DNA of 64,000 nt from DATJLY01 sp963773665 (GTDB lineage Bacteria; Pseudomonadota; Alphaproteobacteria; ATCC43930; CGMCC-115725). The stretch lies in contig CAVZBZ010000002.1 in NCBI GenBank assembly GCA_963773665.1, forward strand, positions 930,001 through 994,000, read 5' to 3'. This document shows positions 44,065 through 51,728 of this stretch, piece after piece. The position numbers were made by a program, and so were the translations under genes. The notes under the pieces were generated by a model. The model was given only the letters and a program-made list of their open reading frames with translations. It had not been told where the DNA came from and ran no database searches. Position 1 is the stretch's first letter, and each line of letters opens with the position of its first letter.

Positions 44065-45266
44065 TGCAGGCTGTCGTTCTTGGCGGAGGCAAGGGCGAGC
44101 GCCTCGGCGCAGCGGCGCACGGCCACGCAAAGCCGCTGCTCGATGCCGGCGGCAAGCCGTTCATTCGGTATCTGATCGACAATCTGCGCCGCTTCGGCTT
44201 CGACGAGATCGTCATCCTGGCCGGCCCCTTTGCCGACGCGTATCGCGCGGCCGCGCTCGGCATCGAGCCCATGATCGTGCCCGAAGCGCCGCCGGCCGGA
44301 ACCGGCGGCGCCCTCGTTCACGCCGCGCCGCACCTGCGCCCACACTTTCTGTTGCTCAACGGCGATTCATATTTCGACTTCAACTGGCTCGACCTCGCGG
44401 CCCGCCCGCTGCGCGGACGATATCTCGCGCGCCTCGCCTTACGCCGCGTCGAAGACGTGGCGCGCTTTGGCGCCGTCACGATGTCGGGAGACCGGATCGA
44501 GGAATTTGCCGAGAAGGGCGCTTCCGGCGCGGGCCTGATCAATGCCGGGGCTTACTGGATGAAGCGCGCCATCCTCGACGAGATGGGACCGCCTCCGTGC
44601 TCGCTCGAGCGCGAGGTGCTGCCGCTTCTCGCCGCACGCGGCCTCCTTGCGGGCGCCGTCTATGACGGCCGCTTCATCGATATCGGCGTGCCGGAGGATT
44701 TATCGCGCGCGGGCCGCGCGATGCCGCACTGGGAGCGGCGGCCGGCCGCGTTTCTCGACCGCGACGGCGTCATCAACCGCGACAGCGGTTACGTGCACCG
44801 CAAGGAGGAGTTCGTCTGGCGCGACGGCGCGCAGCAGGCGATCAAGCGGCTCAACGATTCAGGCTTCTTCGTGTTCGTGGTCACGAACCAAGCCGGGATC
44901 GCGCGGGGATATTACGGTCCGGCCGATGTCCGGCGCCTGCATCGCTGGATCAATCGCGAGCTGCGCCGCGAGGGCGCGCATATCGACGGTTTCTATTTCT
45001 GTCCGCATCACCCGACGGAAGGAGTTGGGCAATACCGGCGTCTGTGCGATTGCCGGAAGCCCGCGCCCGGCCTGCTGCTTCAGGCGATGCGGCAATGGCC
45101 GGTCGAGCGCGAGCGCAGCTTCTTGATCGGCGACAAGGACATCGACATGGCAGCCGCGGCCGCGGCAGGAGTTGAAGGCGCCCTGATACGCGAGGAGGAC
45201 CCCTTGGAGTCGTTCGTCGCGGCATTGCTCGATCTGCGCGCCGCCCCGGCTAGCGCCCTTCGATGA
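44064..45266 (+). CDS. Fusion: HddC-like nucleotidyltransferase plus GmhB-like HAD phosphatase (400 aa)
   Basis: Residues 1-225 are a sugar-1-phosphate nucleotidyltransferase (AVVLGGGKGERLG, KPLLDAGGKPFIRYL, LLNGDSYFDF), closest in pattern to D-glycero-D-manno-heptose-1-phosphate guanylyltransferase. Residues 226-400 are a HAD histidinol-phosphatase/GmhB domain: FLDRDGVINRDSGYV with nucleophile Asp232 and Asp234, FVVTNQAGIARG, then CPHHP and CDCRKPAPGLL (zinc loop). With the HddA-like kinase (32808) this would give phosphorylation, 7-dephosphorylation and GDP activation of a heptose. It is the last gene of the operon; the 3' end overlaps the convergent GT4 by 17 bases. Confidence 0.9.
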   Translation: MQAVVLGGGKGERLGAAAHGHAKPLLDAGGKPFIRYLIDNLRRFGFDEIVILAGPFADAYRAAALGIEPMIVPEAPPAGTGGALVHAAPHLRPHFLLLNGDSYFDFNWLDLAARPLRGRYLARLALRRVEDVARFGAVTMSGDRIEEFAEKGASGAGLINAGAYWMKRAILDEMGPPPCSLEREVLPLLAARGLLAGAVYDGRFIDIGVPEDLSRAGRAMPHWERRPAAFLDRDGVINRDSGYVHRKEEFVWRDGAQQAIKRLNDSGFFVFVVTNQAGIARGYYGPADVRRLHRWINRELRREGAHIDGFYFCPHHPTEGVGQYRRLCDCRKPAPGLLLQAMRQWPVERERSFLIGDKDIDMAAAAAAGVEGALIREEDPLESFVAALLDLRAAPASALR

Positions 45267-46527
45267 TCGTCTCGAAAAGCTGTTCGTAGCGGCGGACCAC
45301 CGCCTCGAGCGAATAGTGCGCACGGATGCGCTCGCGCGCGAGTGCGCCGAGCCGGGCGAGCCCGTCCGGGCCGCGCGCCAGAAGCGACAGGACGGAAGAC
45401 GCAAGCGCGGCGGGGTCCTGCGGCGGCACCACGTCTCCGGTCTCGCCGATGATCTCCCTGACATCGCCCACGTCGCTGGCGACGCACGGCACCGCGCACG
45501 CCATCGCTTCTCCGACCGCGTTGGGAAACCCCTCGCCGACCGACGCGAGCACCATGACGTCGAGGCCGGGCAGAAGCCGGGCCACGTCGCCGCGCTCGCC
45601 GAGCGCAGTCGCTGAGCCGGCGAGCGCGGGGGGCATCGCAAGCTTTTCCGTGCCGGCGCCGATCAGCACGAAGCGCGTGCCGGGCCGCCGTTCGGCGATC
45701 GTCGCCGCGGCGGCGAGAAACGTGGCGTGGTCTTTCATGCCGTTGACACGCGCGACCATGCCGATCACCGTGTCGGCGTCGCGGACGCCCATCTCGCGGC
45801 GCGCTTCGAGGCGGCGCGTCGCGCCCGGCCGAAACGTCTCGAGATCGAAGCCGTTGGCGATCACCTCCCAGCGGGCGGGACGATAGCCGAGCGCGGCGTG
45901 AAGACTTTTCCCGGCTTTGCTGTTGGTGACGATGACGGCGGGGCGGCGCGACAGCCACGCGAGGACGCGCCGCAGGATTTTCAGGCGCCGGCGCTTCAGC
46001 TCCCCTTCGATCGAGCTGAGCCGGAGGTTCCATGCCACCGGCACGGAGCCGACCGCGAGCGTCGCCAAAAGGTCCGCGTGATAGAGCCAGCTATCGATGA
46101 GAACCGGCCGCTCGCGCCGCACGAGCGCTTTGAGGCGAAGATAACCCGGCAGCGACGGCACGCCGCGGCGCATACCGAGCTCCACGACCGGAATGCCGCC
46201 GGCGCGCAGCTCGGCCGCGACCGGACCGTCCGACACGAGCGACACGACGACCGATTCGAACCGGCGCGGATCGAGACGCGTGACGAGGCGCACGAGCATC
46301 GTCTGCGCTCCGCCGCGATCGAGACTGGTGATGAGATGCAGGATCTTGCGGGGCGGCGGCGCCGCGAGCGCGGGCAGGATGCCGGTCTCGCGGTTCTTCG
46401 GTTCCTCGCGCCGGCCAAGGGACAAAGGAGCTTCCCGTCCTGATTGCGACATTGACTGCGTACCATGTTCGCCGCGCGAACGTGAAGGGTTACGGCCGTG
46501 AACACGATATGTTCTGGGCATGAACAT
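45250..46527 (-). CDS. Family 4 glycosyltransferase (425 aa)
   Basis: GT-B enzyme beginning at KILHLITSLDRGGAQTMLVR, with VIGMVARVNGMKDHATFLAA and GEGFPNAVGEAMACAVPC in the donor domain. The first 60 residues from ATG 46527 are low in homology; ATG 46452 (MSQSGREAP) is an alternative. ATG 46527 lies seven bases after the methyltransferase stop, which suits coupling. It probably adds a sugar to the repeat unit. Confidence 0.9.
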   Translation of the reverse strand: MFMPRTYRVHGRNPSRSRGEHGTQSMSQSGREAPLSLGRREEPKNRETGILPALAAPPPRKILHLITSLDRGGAQTMLVRLVTRLDPRRFESVVVSLVSDGPVAAELRAGGIPVVELGMRRGVPSLPGYLRLKALVRRERPVLIDSWLYHADLLATLAVGSVPVAWNLRLSSIEGELKRRRLKILRRVLAWLSRRPAVIVTNSKAGKSLHAALGYRPARWEVIANGFDLETFRPGATRRLEARREMGVRDADTVIGMVARVNGMKDHATFLAAAATIAERRPGTRFVLIGAGTEKLAMPPALAGSATALGERGDVARLLPGLDVMVLASVGEGFPNAVGEAMACAVPCVASDVGDVREIIGETGDVVPPQDPAALASSVLSLLARGPDGLARLGALARERIRAHYSLEAVVRRYEQLFETIIEGR

Positions 46528-46533
46528 GGCGGG

Positions 46534-47355
46534 TCAGCGCTGGCGCACGGCCACGTATTCGTCGCAATGGGAGCCGAACAGGCCGCCGGCCACCGCCTTG
46601 TGCTCGATGACGCGCTCGAGCGCGAATCCGCGGCCCCGGAGAAATGCTTCGACCGAAGCCGGGTCGGTCGATTCGTAGGGGTAGCCGCCGAGCCAGTCGT
46701 GCGCGTCATGGTGCCAGTCCATGCCGCGGGCCGAGCGGTACTGGGCCGCGTAGCGCCCGGGGCTGCGCCCGGTCGCGAGCAGCCCTGCCGTGAACGCCGT
46801 CTTGTAGAGTGCCCGCACCGCACGCTGCGACGCGGGCCCGGCGCCTGCGTAGAACCGTTTCTCGACGCGCCAGAAGCCGCAGAGCGGCGTGCGCCGGTAG
46901 AGTGCGACCGCGAGGCGGCCGCCGCGCGCCGTCATATCCGCCGCGCGCGCCATCGCGGCCCAGAGATCGCCGGTGTGATGCAGCACGCCCCAGCTATAGA
47001 CGATGTCGTAGGCGCCGAGCCGGTCGGCTGCCAGATCGAAGACGCTTCCTTGCCGCACGCTCCACGCGCCACGGGGCGCGAATTTTGTGAGAAGCGCCTC
47101 AGCCGCCGCGACCGATTGCGCGTCGAAGTCGATCGCATCGACCGAGCGCGCGCCGAGACGGCAGGCCGCGAGCGCAGAGAGGCCCGAGCCGCAGCCGATA
47201 TCGAGAAAGTTTTTGCCGCAGATCGCCTCGCGCGGCAGAAGGCGCAAGAGCCCCTGCTCCGCCGCCACGATCCTGTCGTGATCGACGGTCGCGATGAAGG
47301 ATTGCCAGTTCTCGCCGAAGCGAAACCGCGCCGCCGCGCGCATCATCCCGCACAT
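46534..47355 (-). CDS. Class I SAM-dependent methyltransferase (273 aa)
   Basis: Motif I NFLDIGCGSGLSALAACRLG near residues 49-68, AIDFDAQSV as strand 2, then YSWGVLHHTGDLWAAM. The later block RSARGMDWHHDAHDWLGGYP matches the methyltransferase at 19472-20350, so the two are paralogues. ATG 47355 or 47346 could be the start; neither has a strong ribosome site. It forms the right edge of the polysaccharide cluster and precedes the GT4 gene on the same strand. Confidence 0.86.
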   Translation of the reverse strand: MCGMMRAAARFRFGENWQSFIATVDHDRIVAAEQGLLRLLPREAICGKNFLDIGCGSGLSALAACRLGARSVDAIDFDAQSVAAAEALLTKFAPRGAWSVRQGSVFDLAADRLGAYDIVYSWGVLHHTGDLWAAMARAADMTARGGRLAVALYRRTPLCGFWRVEKRFYAGAGPASQRAVRALYKTAFTAGLLATGRSPGRYAAQYRSARGMDWHHDAHDWLGGYPYESTDPASVEAFLRGRGFALERVIEHKAVAGGLFGSHCDEYVAVRQR

Positions 47356-47457
47356 GAGCCGGGGGGTATATCGCCCGAACAGGGTAAACGGAAGGATCGC
47401 CGCCGTTGACCGGAACCGGGGGCGACCATAGAATCCGGGGAGCCAGGAGATCCGCCT

Positions 47458-48480
47458 ATGCGCATCATCGATTCCCATTTCCACTGGTGGCCGCGTTCGG
47501 TGTTCGACGCGCTGCACAAGCGCAAGGTCTATCCCCGCGCCGAGCCCAAGGCGAATGGCGGCTATGCCTATATGCGCGACGCGAGCGGCGAGGTGCCGTT
47601 CCTCGGCGGCTGGGCCGAGTGGTACGACCTCGACAAGCAGCTCGAATACATGGACGCGCTCGGCCATCAGATCGACGTGGTGTGCTCGATCGGGCCGTTC
47701 TCGATCGCCTTCTCGGAGTTTTCGAAGGAGGAAGGGCGCGACCTCGCCACGATGTGGAACGAGGAGATGGCGGGGGCGCAGCGCAAGCATCCGGGCCGCG
47801 TCTGGGCTTCCGCCGCGGTGCCGCTCGTCGATACGCAGACCGCGATCGACGTGGTCGAGCACGCGGTGAACAAGCTCGGCCTCATGGGCGTCAATTTGCC
47901 GGGCAGCATCGGCCCCGATCCGCGCATCGACGCCAAGCGCCTCGAGCCGTTCTACGACTGCGTGGAAAAGCTCGGCGTGCCGCTGTTCCTGCATCCGACC
48001 GACGCCGTGTTCGCCGACATGCTGAGCGACGATTACGGCGGCGCGCTTTATCTGAGCCTCGGCCGCGTCATCGAGGTGAGCGTCGCGGCGATGCGGTTGG
48101 TCTATTCCGGCGTGATGGAGCGCCATCCGAACCTGAAGCTCGTGATGTCGCACACCGGCGGCGCGCTGCCCTACCAGGCGGGCCGGATGGACAAGAACGG
48201 CAAGGCGGCGAAGCTGCCGCAACCGCCGTCCGCCTACATCAAGCGCATGTTCACCGACACGGTCTCGCCGCACAGCGCCGGCATGAAGTTCGCGATCGAG
48301 TTCTACGGCGTCGATCACGTCATGTACGGCAGCGACTATCCGTGCTGGGAACCGGCGGCGGCGCTCAAATATTTCGCCGAGATCGGGCTGTCGCAGGCCG
48401 ACCAGGCGAAGATCCTGCACGGCAATGCGCGCCGCATCCTGAACCTCAAGGACCCGGCTTCTGCGCTCGCCGCCGAGTAA
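47458..48480 (+). CDS. Amidohydrolase, ACMSD-like (340 aa)
   Basis: Metal-dependent TIM-barrel enzyme of the Amidohydro_2 family, which includes ACMS and resorcylate decarboxylases. The metal ligands are visible in IIDSHFHWWP (residues 3-12), LFLHPTD, VMSHTGGALP and YGSDYPCWEP. ATG 47458 has AGGAG eight bases upstream. The substrate is not predictable. A second family member is at 54357-55280. Outside the polysaccharide cluster by content. Confidence 0.9.
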   Translation: MRIIDSHFHWWPRSVFDALHKRKVYPRAEPKANGGYAYMRDASGEVPFLGGWAEWYDLDKQLEYMDALGHQIDVVCSIGPFSIAFSEFSKEEGRDLATMWNEEMAGAQRKHPGRVWASAAVPLVDTQTAIDVVEHAVNKLGLMGVNLPGSIGPDPRIDAKRLEPFYDCVEKLGVPLFLHPTDAVFADMLSDDYGGALYLSLGRVIEVSVAAMRLVYSGVMERHPNLKLVMSHTGGALPYQAGRMDKNGKAAKLPQPPSAYIKRMFTDTVSPHSAGMKFAIEFYGVDHVMYGSDYPCWEPAAALKYFAEIGLSQADQAKILHGNARRILNLKDPASALAAE

Positions 48481-48496
48481 GCGCAAGCGCAAAGGC

Positions 48497-48510
48497 TTGA
48501 CGCAGGTCAA
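48497..48510 (+). promoter_or_regulatory. FNR/FixK-type operator upstream of the CBS-BON gene
   Basis: TTGACGCAGGTCAA matches the TTGA-N6-TCAA anaerobox recognised by FNR, FnrN and FixK proteins in Alphaproteobacteria, with symmetric C and G flanking a 4-base centre. It lies 52 bases before the ATG at 48563. It predicts induction under low oxygen. Confidence 0.6.
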
Positions 48511-48562
48511 GGCGGCACGCAAGCGGCCGCTGCAGTCTCCTCGCACGAGCAAGGAGACCGCG

Positions 48563-49285
48563 ATGAAAGCCGCCGACATCATGAAGCACCGGGTCGTCAC
48601 GATCAGGACCGACGCGACCGTGGCCGAGGCCGCCCAGCTCATGCTCGACCACGCGGTGAGCGGGCTGCCCGTGACCGACGAAAAGGGCGCGCTCGTGGGC
48701 ATGGTGACCGAGGGCGACCTGCTGCGCCGCGCCGAGACCGGGACCGAGCGGCACCGCCCGCGCTGGCTCGAATTCCTGCTGGGGCCGGGCAAGCTTGCCG
48801 GCGAATATGTCCACTCGCACGGCCGCCGCATCGACGAGGTGATGACGCGGAACGTCGTCACTATCGCGCCTTCGACCCCGCTCGAGACCGTGGTCGGGCT
48901 CATGGAGAAGCACCGGGTGAAGCGCTTGCCCGTGGTCGAAAAGGGCAAGCTCGTCGGCATCCTCAGCCGCGCCAATCTGCTTCCCGTGCTGGCCCGCCTG
49001 GCGCCCTTGGCGCAGCGCGCGAAGCCGAGCGACACCGAGATAAGGCGCCGCATCCTCGACGAGTTCGACCGCCATCCCTGGGCGCTCAAGGGCGCGCTCG
49101 ACGCGGTCGTGGTTAACGGCGTCGTCGAGCTGCGCGGCGTCATCGGCGACGAGCGCCAGCGCGAGGCGCTCAAGGTCTCCGCCGAAAACGTGCCCGGCGT
49201 GAAGGGGGTCGTCGATCACCTGGTGTGGATCGAGCCGGTCTCCGGCATGGCGATCGAGCCGCCCGAAACCACCGCGGTGCACTGA
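48563..49285 (+). CDS. CBS-domain protein with C-terminal BON domain (240 aa)
   Basis: Two CBS motifs (residues about 1-58 and 92-142; VSGLPVTDEKGALVGMVTEG and VKRLPVVEKGKLVGILSRAN) form a Bateman module that binds adenine nucleotides. A BON domain follows (about 155-225; ALDAVVVNGVVELRGVIGDE). ATG 48563 has AAGGAGA seven bases upstream. No signal peptide is seen, so it is probably cytoplasmic. With the FNR/FixK-type box upstream it may be part of a microaerobic or stress response; its target is unknown. Confidence 0.9.
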   Translation: MKAADIMKHRVVTIRTDATVAEAAQLMLDHAVSGLPVTDEKGALVGMVTEGDLLRRAETGTERHRPRWLEFLLGPGKLAGEYVHSHGRRIDEVMTRNVVTIAPSTPLETVVGLMEKHRVKRLPVVEKGKLVGILSRANLLPVLARLAPLAQRAKPSDTEIRRRILDEFDRHPWALKGALDAVVVNGVVELRGVIGDERQREALKVSAENVPGVKGVVDHLVWIEPVSGMAIEPPETTAVH

Positions 49286-49310
49286 GGCCGTTTCCTGTCA
49301 TTGCGGGCGC

Positions 49311-49421
49311 ACCCCCCACCCCGCCCTCCCCCTCGAGGGGGGGAGGGGATTCATTGCATCGGCAATTAAATTTCGCGCAAAACCCCCTCCCCCATCGAGG
49401 GGGAGGGTTGGGGTGGGGGGT
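49311..49421. repeat. Long imperfect inverted repeat (palindromic element)
   Basis: The left arm (49311-49348, starting ACCCCCCACCCCGCCCTCCC) and right arm (49382-49421, ending GGGTTGGGGTGGGGGG) pair over about 36 bases around an AT-richer centre. Elements of this C/G-rich type are dispersed in intergenic DNA of many alphaproteobacteria. It fills the gap between the CBS-BON gene and the broken gene fragment, and could act as a transcription end. Confidence 0.75.
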
Positions 49422-49636
49422 TACGGCGGCGCGGTCGCGTTTTGCGCGTCTTGAGGGCGCTGTGGCGGGGCCGCAAATTGGGTTCGTTCCGCGAATTTGC
49501 GATTTGCGCGGCGCTGCTGTCGCGTCAGCGGCATGGCGGCTTCGAGCGCAGGCGCTTCCGCCTCGCGGCGGCGGGCCTGGAGGCGCTCGAGCGCGATGGT
49601 GGCGCGGTGGAGGGCGCGCTCGATCGCGGCTTCGTA
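49421..49636 (-). pseudogene. 3' fragment of an interrupted hypothetical gene
   Basis: In frame this reads YEAAIERALHRATIALERLQ and then ARRREAEAPALEAA to a stop at 49421, 71 residues. It joins exactly to the 5' fragment at 51729-52306: removing both insertion sequences and one TA gives CTG TCG CGC TAC GAA GCC, that is LSRYEA. The whole protein would be 263 aa. The 'YE..IERALHRA...LERLQ' ending is typical of a conserved hypothetical family whose N-terminus is 'ANRRNAENSTGPRTPEGK'. It has no start codon of its own. Confidence 0.85.
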
Positions 49637-50689
49637 GAGCGGGATTGAATTAGGCGGGACCATATCCGGAGTTCCTGAAGTAGTTTGAGCATTCTTGCGG
49701 CGTGAAGCTGCCGAGAAGCTGTCCGATGGCTTCGGTCACGGCGTCGAAGCTTCGCGCGGCGGTTTTGCGCAGCAAGTGTTTGAGCTTGGCGAAGAGCTGT
49801 TCGATGGGGTTGAGGTCGGGCGAGTATTTCGGCAGGAGGATGAGCTTGGCGCCGACGGCACGGATGGCGTGACGGACGGCGCGTCCCTTGTGGCTGCCGA
49901 GATTGTCCATGATGACGATGTCGCCCGGTCTCAGGGTCGGGACGAGAACCTTCTCGACATAGGTCCGGAAGGTCTGGCCGTTGATCGGGGCATCGAGCAG
50001 CCAGGGCGCGTCGATACGATCGTGCCGCAGCGCGGCCAGGAAGGTCATGGTCTTCCAGCGCGCCTGCGGCACCTTGGCGCGCAGCCGCCGGCCGCGCGGT
50101 CCCCATCCCCGGAGCGGGGCCATGTTGTCCTTGGTCCAGGTCTCATCGATGAAGACCAGGCGCGCCGGTTCAATCCGCCTCTGACGCGCTTTCCACTGCG
50201 CTCGCCGTCTCGCCACGTCGGGGCGATCCTGTTCGCTGGCGAGCACGGTTTTTTTTGAAGCTCAACTCCTCGGCGTGAACGAACATCCAGACCGCGGTGT
50301 AATCGGCCTTGAGGCCGCGCCCGGCGAGTTCGCGGACAAGCCCGCGCAAAGTGAAATCGCGCTCGCGAATGCGCTCGCGCAGCCAAACCTCATGCTCGTC
50401 CCGGATCGCCTTCGGCTTGTGCCCGCCCATCTGTCCCGGCACCACGCTCCCCGTCTCCCGGAAGCGCCGCACCCAGGCGATCGCCGTGCTCACGCCAACC
50501 CCGAACCGCGACGCCGCTTCATGCCGCGACAGCCCCTCGTTCTCGACCGCCGCAACAACCCGCTCGCGAAGATCCATCGAATAAGGTTTTGCCATTCATG
50601 CCGGCCCCCTTCGCCCAGCCAGCATGTTGAATCAGAAACGCCCCCGATTCGGGAATCCCCAATCAACTCCGGCCAAAACAATCCCGCTC
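49637..50689 (-). mobile_element. IS630-family insertion sequence (1053 bp)
   Basis: Terminal inverted repeats begin GAGCGGGATTG at both ends (11 bp perfect, imperfect beyond). The element is flanked by TA at 49635-49636 and 50690-50691, the expected TA target duplication of the IS630/Tc1-mariner group. It carries one transposase in two overlapping frames. The right TA is now partly inside the target duplication of the neighbouring IS481-family element. The insertion interrupts a hypothetical gene at a TAC codon. Confidence 0.9.
49650..50595 (-). CDS. IS630-family transposase in two frames, A8 slippage site (314 aa if joined)
   Basis: The first frame (50170-50595) has the helix-turn-helix half, MAKPYSMDLRERVVAAVENE to AEELSFKK. 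The second (49650-50246) has the DDE half: VFIDETWTKDNM, DIVIMDNLGSHKG and LPKYSPDLNPIEQLFAKLK. They meet at a run of eight A (minus strand, near 50250-50257). Reading seven A gives SFKKTVLASEQDRPDVARRR, the standard family sequence. Slippage on the A run could make the full protein; otherwise this copy is inactive or the extra A is an error. Confidence 0.85.
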
Positions 50690-50693
50690 TAGC
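50688..50693. repeat. 6-bp target duplication TCTAGC of the IS481-family element (left copy)
   Basis: TCTAGC occurs here and again at 51727-51732, immediately outside the two ends of the IS481-family element. It fits the NCTAGN target known for IS481. The first TC belongs to the IS630 terminus, TA is the IS630 target duplication and GC is host sequence. Confidence 0.85.
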
Positions 50694-51642
50694 TGTGGAG
50701 CCTCAACAGGTTGTCCCCGGATAGACCGAGGCGGCTGATGGGTGGTTTTGCTGCCAAGCTACCATGTGGTCGATGCCAGTTATAGCGATGCAGCCATCGC
50801 GGCAGCTCGACGGTTCGCTGGTCTGAGTGGGTGTAGGCACGGGCGTAAGCCCACTCCCTGAGCGCTGTTTGGATGAAGCGCTCGGCCTTTCCATTAGTCT
50901 GCGGCGTATAGGCCCTGGTGCGAATGTGCTTGAGGCCGAGCCTTCGGCAGGCGTCGCGGAAAGCGAAGGATCTATAGCAGGACCCGTTGTCGGTCATGAC
51001 GCGATCGACCGTAACGCCGAGTTCGGCATAGTAGGCGACAGCGGCGTCCAAGAAGGCCACGGCGCTGCCCTTGCGCTCATCGGACATAACCCGGGCAAAG
51101 GCGACCCGCGATGCGTCGTCGATGCAGACGTGGACGAACTCCCAGCCGACGCCGCGATGGCTGCTCTGACCGGTCCGATCGCCGGTGATGCGATGGCCGA
51201 CCTGGTTGAAACGCCCGAGCTTCTTGATGTCGATATGGATGAGCTCGCCGGGCCGGTCGCGCTCGTATCGCCGGACAGGCTCGGCAGGCTCCAAGGCCTT
51301 CAGCCGGTTGAGGCCCAGGCGGCGAAGCACCCGGGACACGGTCGCTTCCGACACGCCGCATTCCGTCGCGATCTGCGCACCAGTCCAGCGTTCGCGGCGC
51401 AGCGCCTCGATCCCAACCACGACGACCGCGGGCGTTGGGCGACGCACGCGATGCGGCCGTGAGGAGCGATCGCGCAGGCCCGCTGCACCTTCGGCGTGGA
51501 AACGGCGCACCCACCTCCGCACCGTCTTCTCACACACGCCCATCGCTTCCGCGACGAGCCGCGGCGCCTCGCCCTCGACAACGCGCCCTACCATGACCCC
51601 TCGACCTGCCGGTGTCAGCCGGGCATTCTTGTGAACGTCCAT
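50689..51642 (-). CDS. IS481-family transposase (317 aa)
   Basis: Helix-turn-helix N-terminus (AEAMGVCEKTVRRWVRRFH) and an rve integrase core with DDE residues in LIHIDIKKLGR, MTDNGSCYRS and TNGKAERFIQTAL. ATG 51642 is close to the right end. The stop TAG (50689-50691) lies outside the element: the last codons are read through the terminal repeat into the duplicated CTAG target, which supplies the stop. The gene appears intact, so the element may be active. Confidence 0.93.
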   Translation of the reverse strand: MDVHKNARLTPAGRGVMVGRVVEGEAPRLVAEAMGVCEKTVRRWVRRFHAEGAAGLRDRSSRPHRVRRPTPAVVVVGIEALRRERWTGAQIATECGVSEATVSRVLRRLGLNRLKALEPAEPVRRYERDRPGELIHIDIKKLGRFNQVGHRITGDRTGQSSHRGVGWEFVHVCIDDASRVAFARVMSDERKGSAVAFLDAAVAYYAELGVTVDRVMTDNGSCYRSFAFRDACRRLGLKHIRTRAYTPQTNGKAERFIQTALREWAYARAYTHSDQRTVELPRWLHRYNWHRPHGSLAAKPPISRLGLSGDNLLRLHS

Positions 51643-51726
51643 TCGGTCCCCCCCCAGGAAAAAGATGCGTTAGCAACATCAGTTTCCTCGGTCGGGACCG
51701 AGTGGACAACCTATTGAGAGTTCACA
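50694..51726 (-). mobile_element. IS481-family insertion sequence (1033 bp)
   Basis: The left end TGTGGAGCCTCAACAGGTTG and right end (reverse complement) TGTGAACTCTCAATAGGTTG form inverted repeats, identical at 19 of the first 23 positions, with terminal TGT...ACA. A 6-bp duplication TCTAGC flanks it. It is inserted exactly at the right border of the IS630-family element, so it is the younger insertion. Confidence 0.92.
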
Positions 51727-51728
51727 TC

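Noticed and set aside
42687..45266. An 859-aa open frame joining the 4,6-dehydratase to the nucleotidyltransferase-phosphatase
   Set aside because: It reads 5' sequence in the wrong frame and skips the real C-terminus of the dehydratase; the nucleotidyltransferase has its own ATG at 44064.
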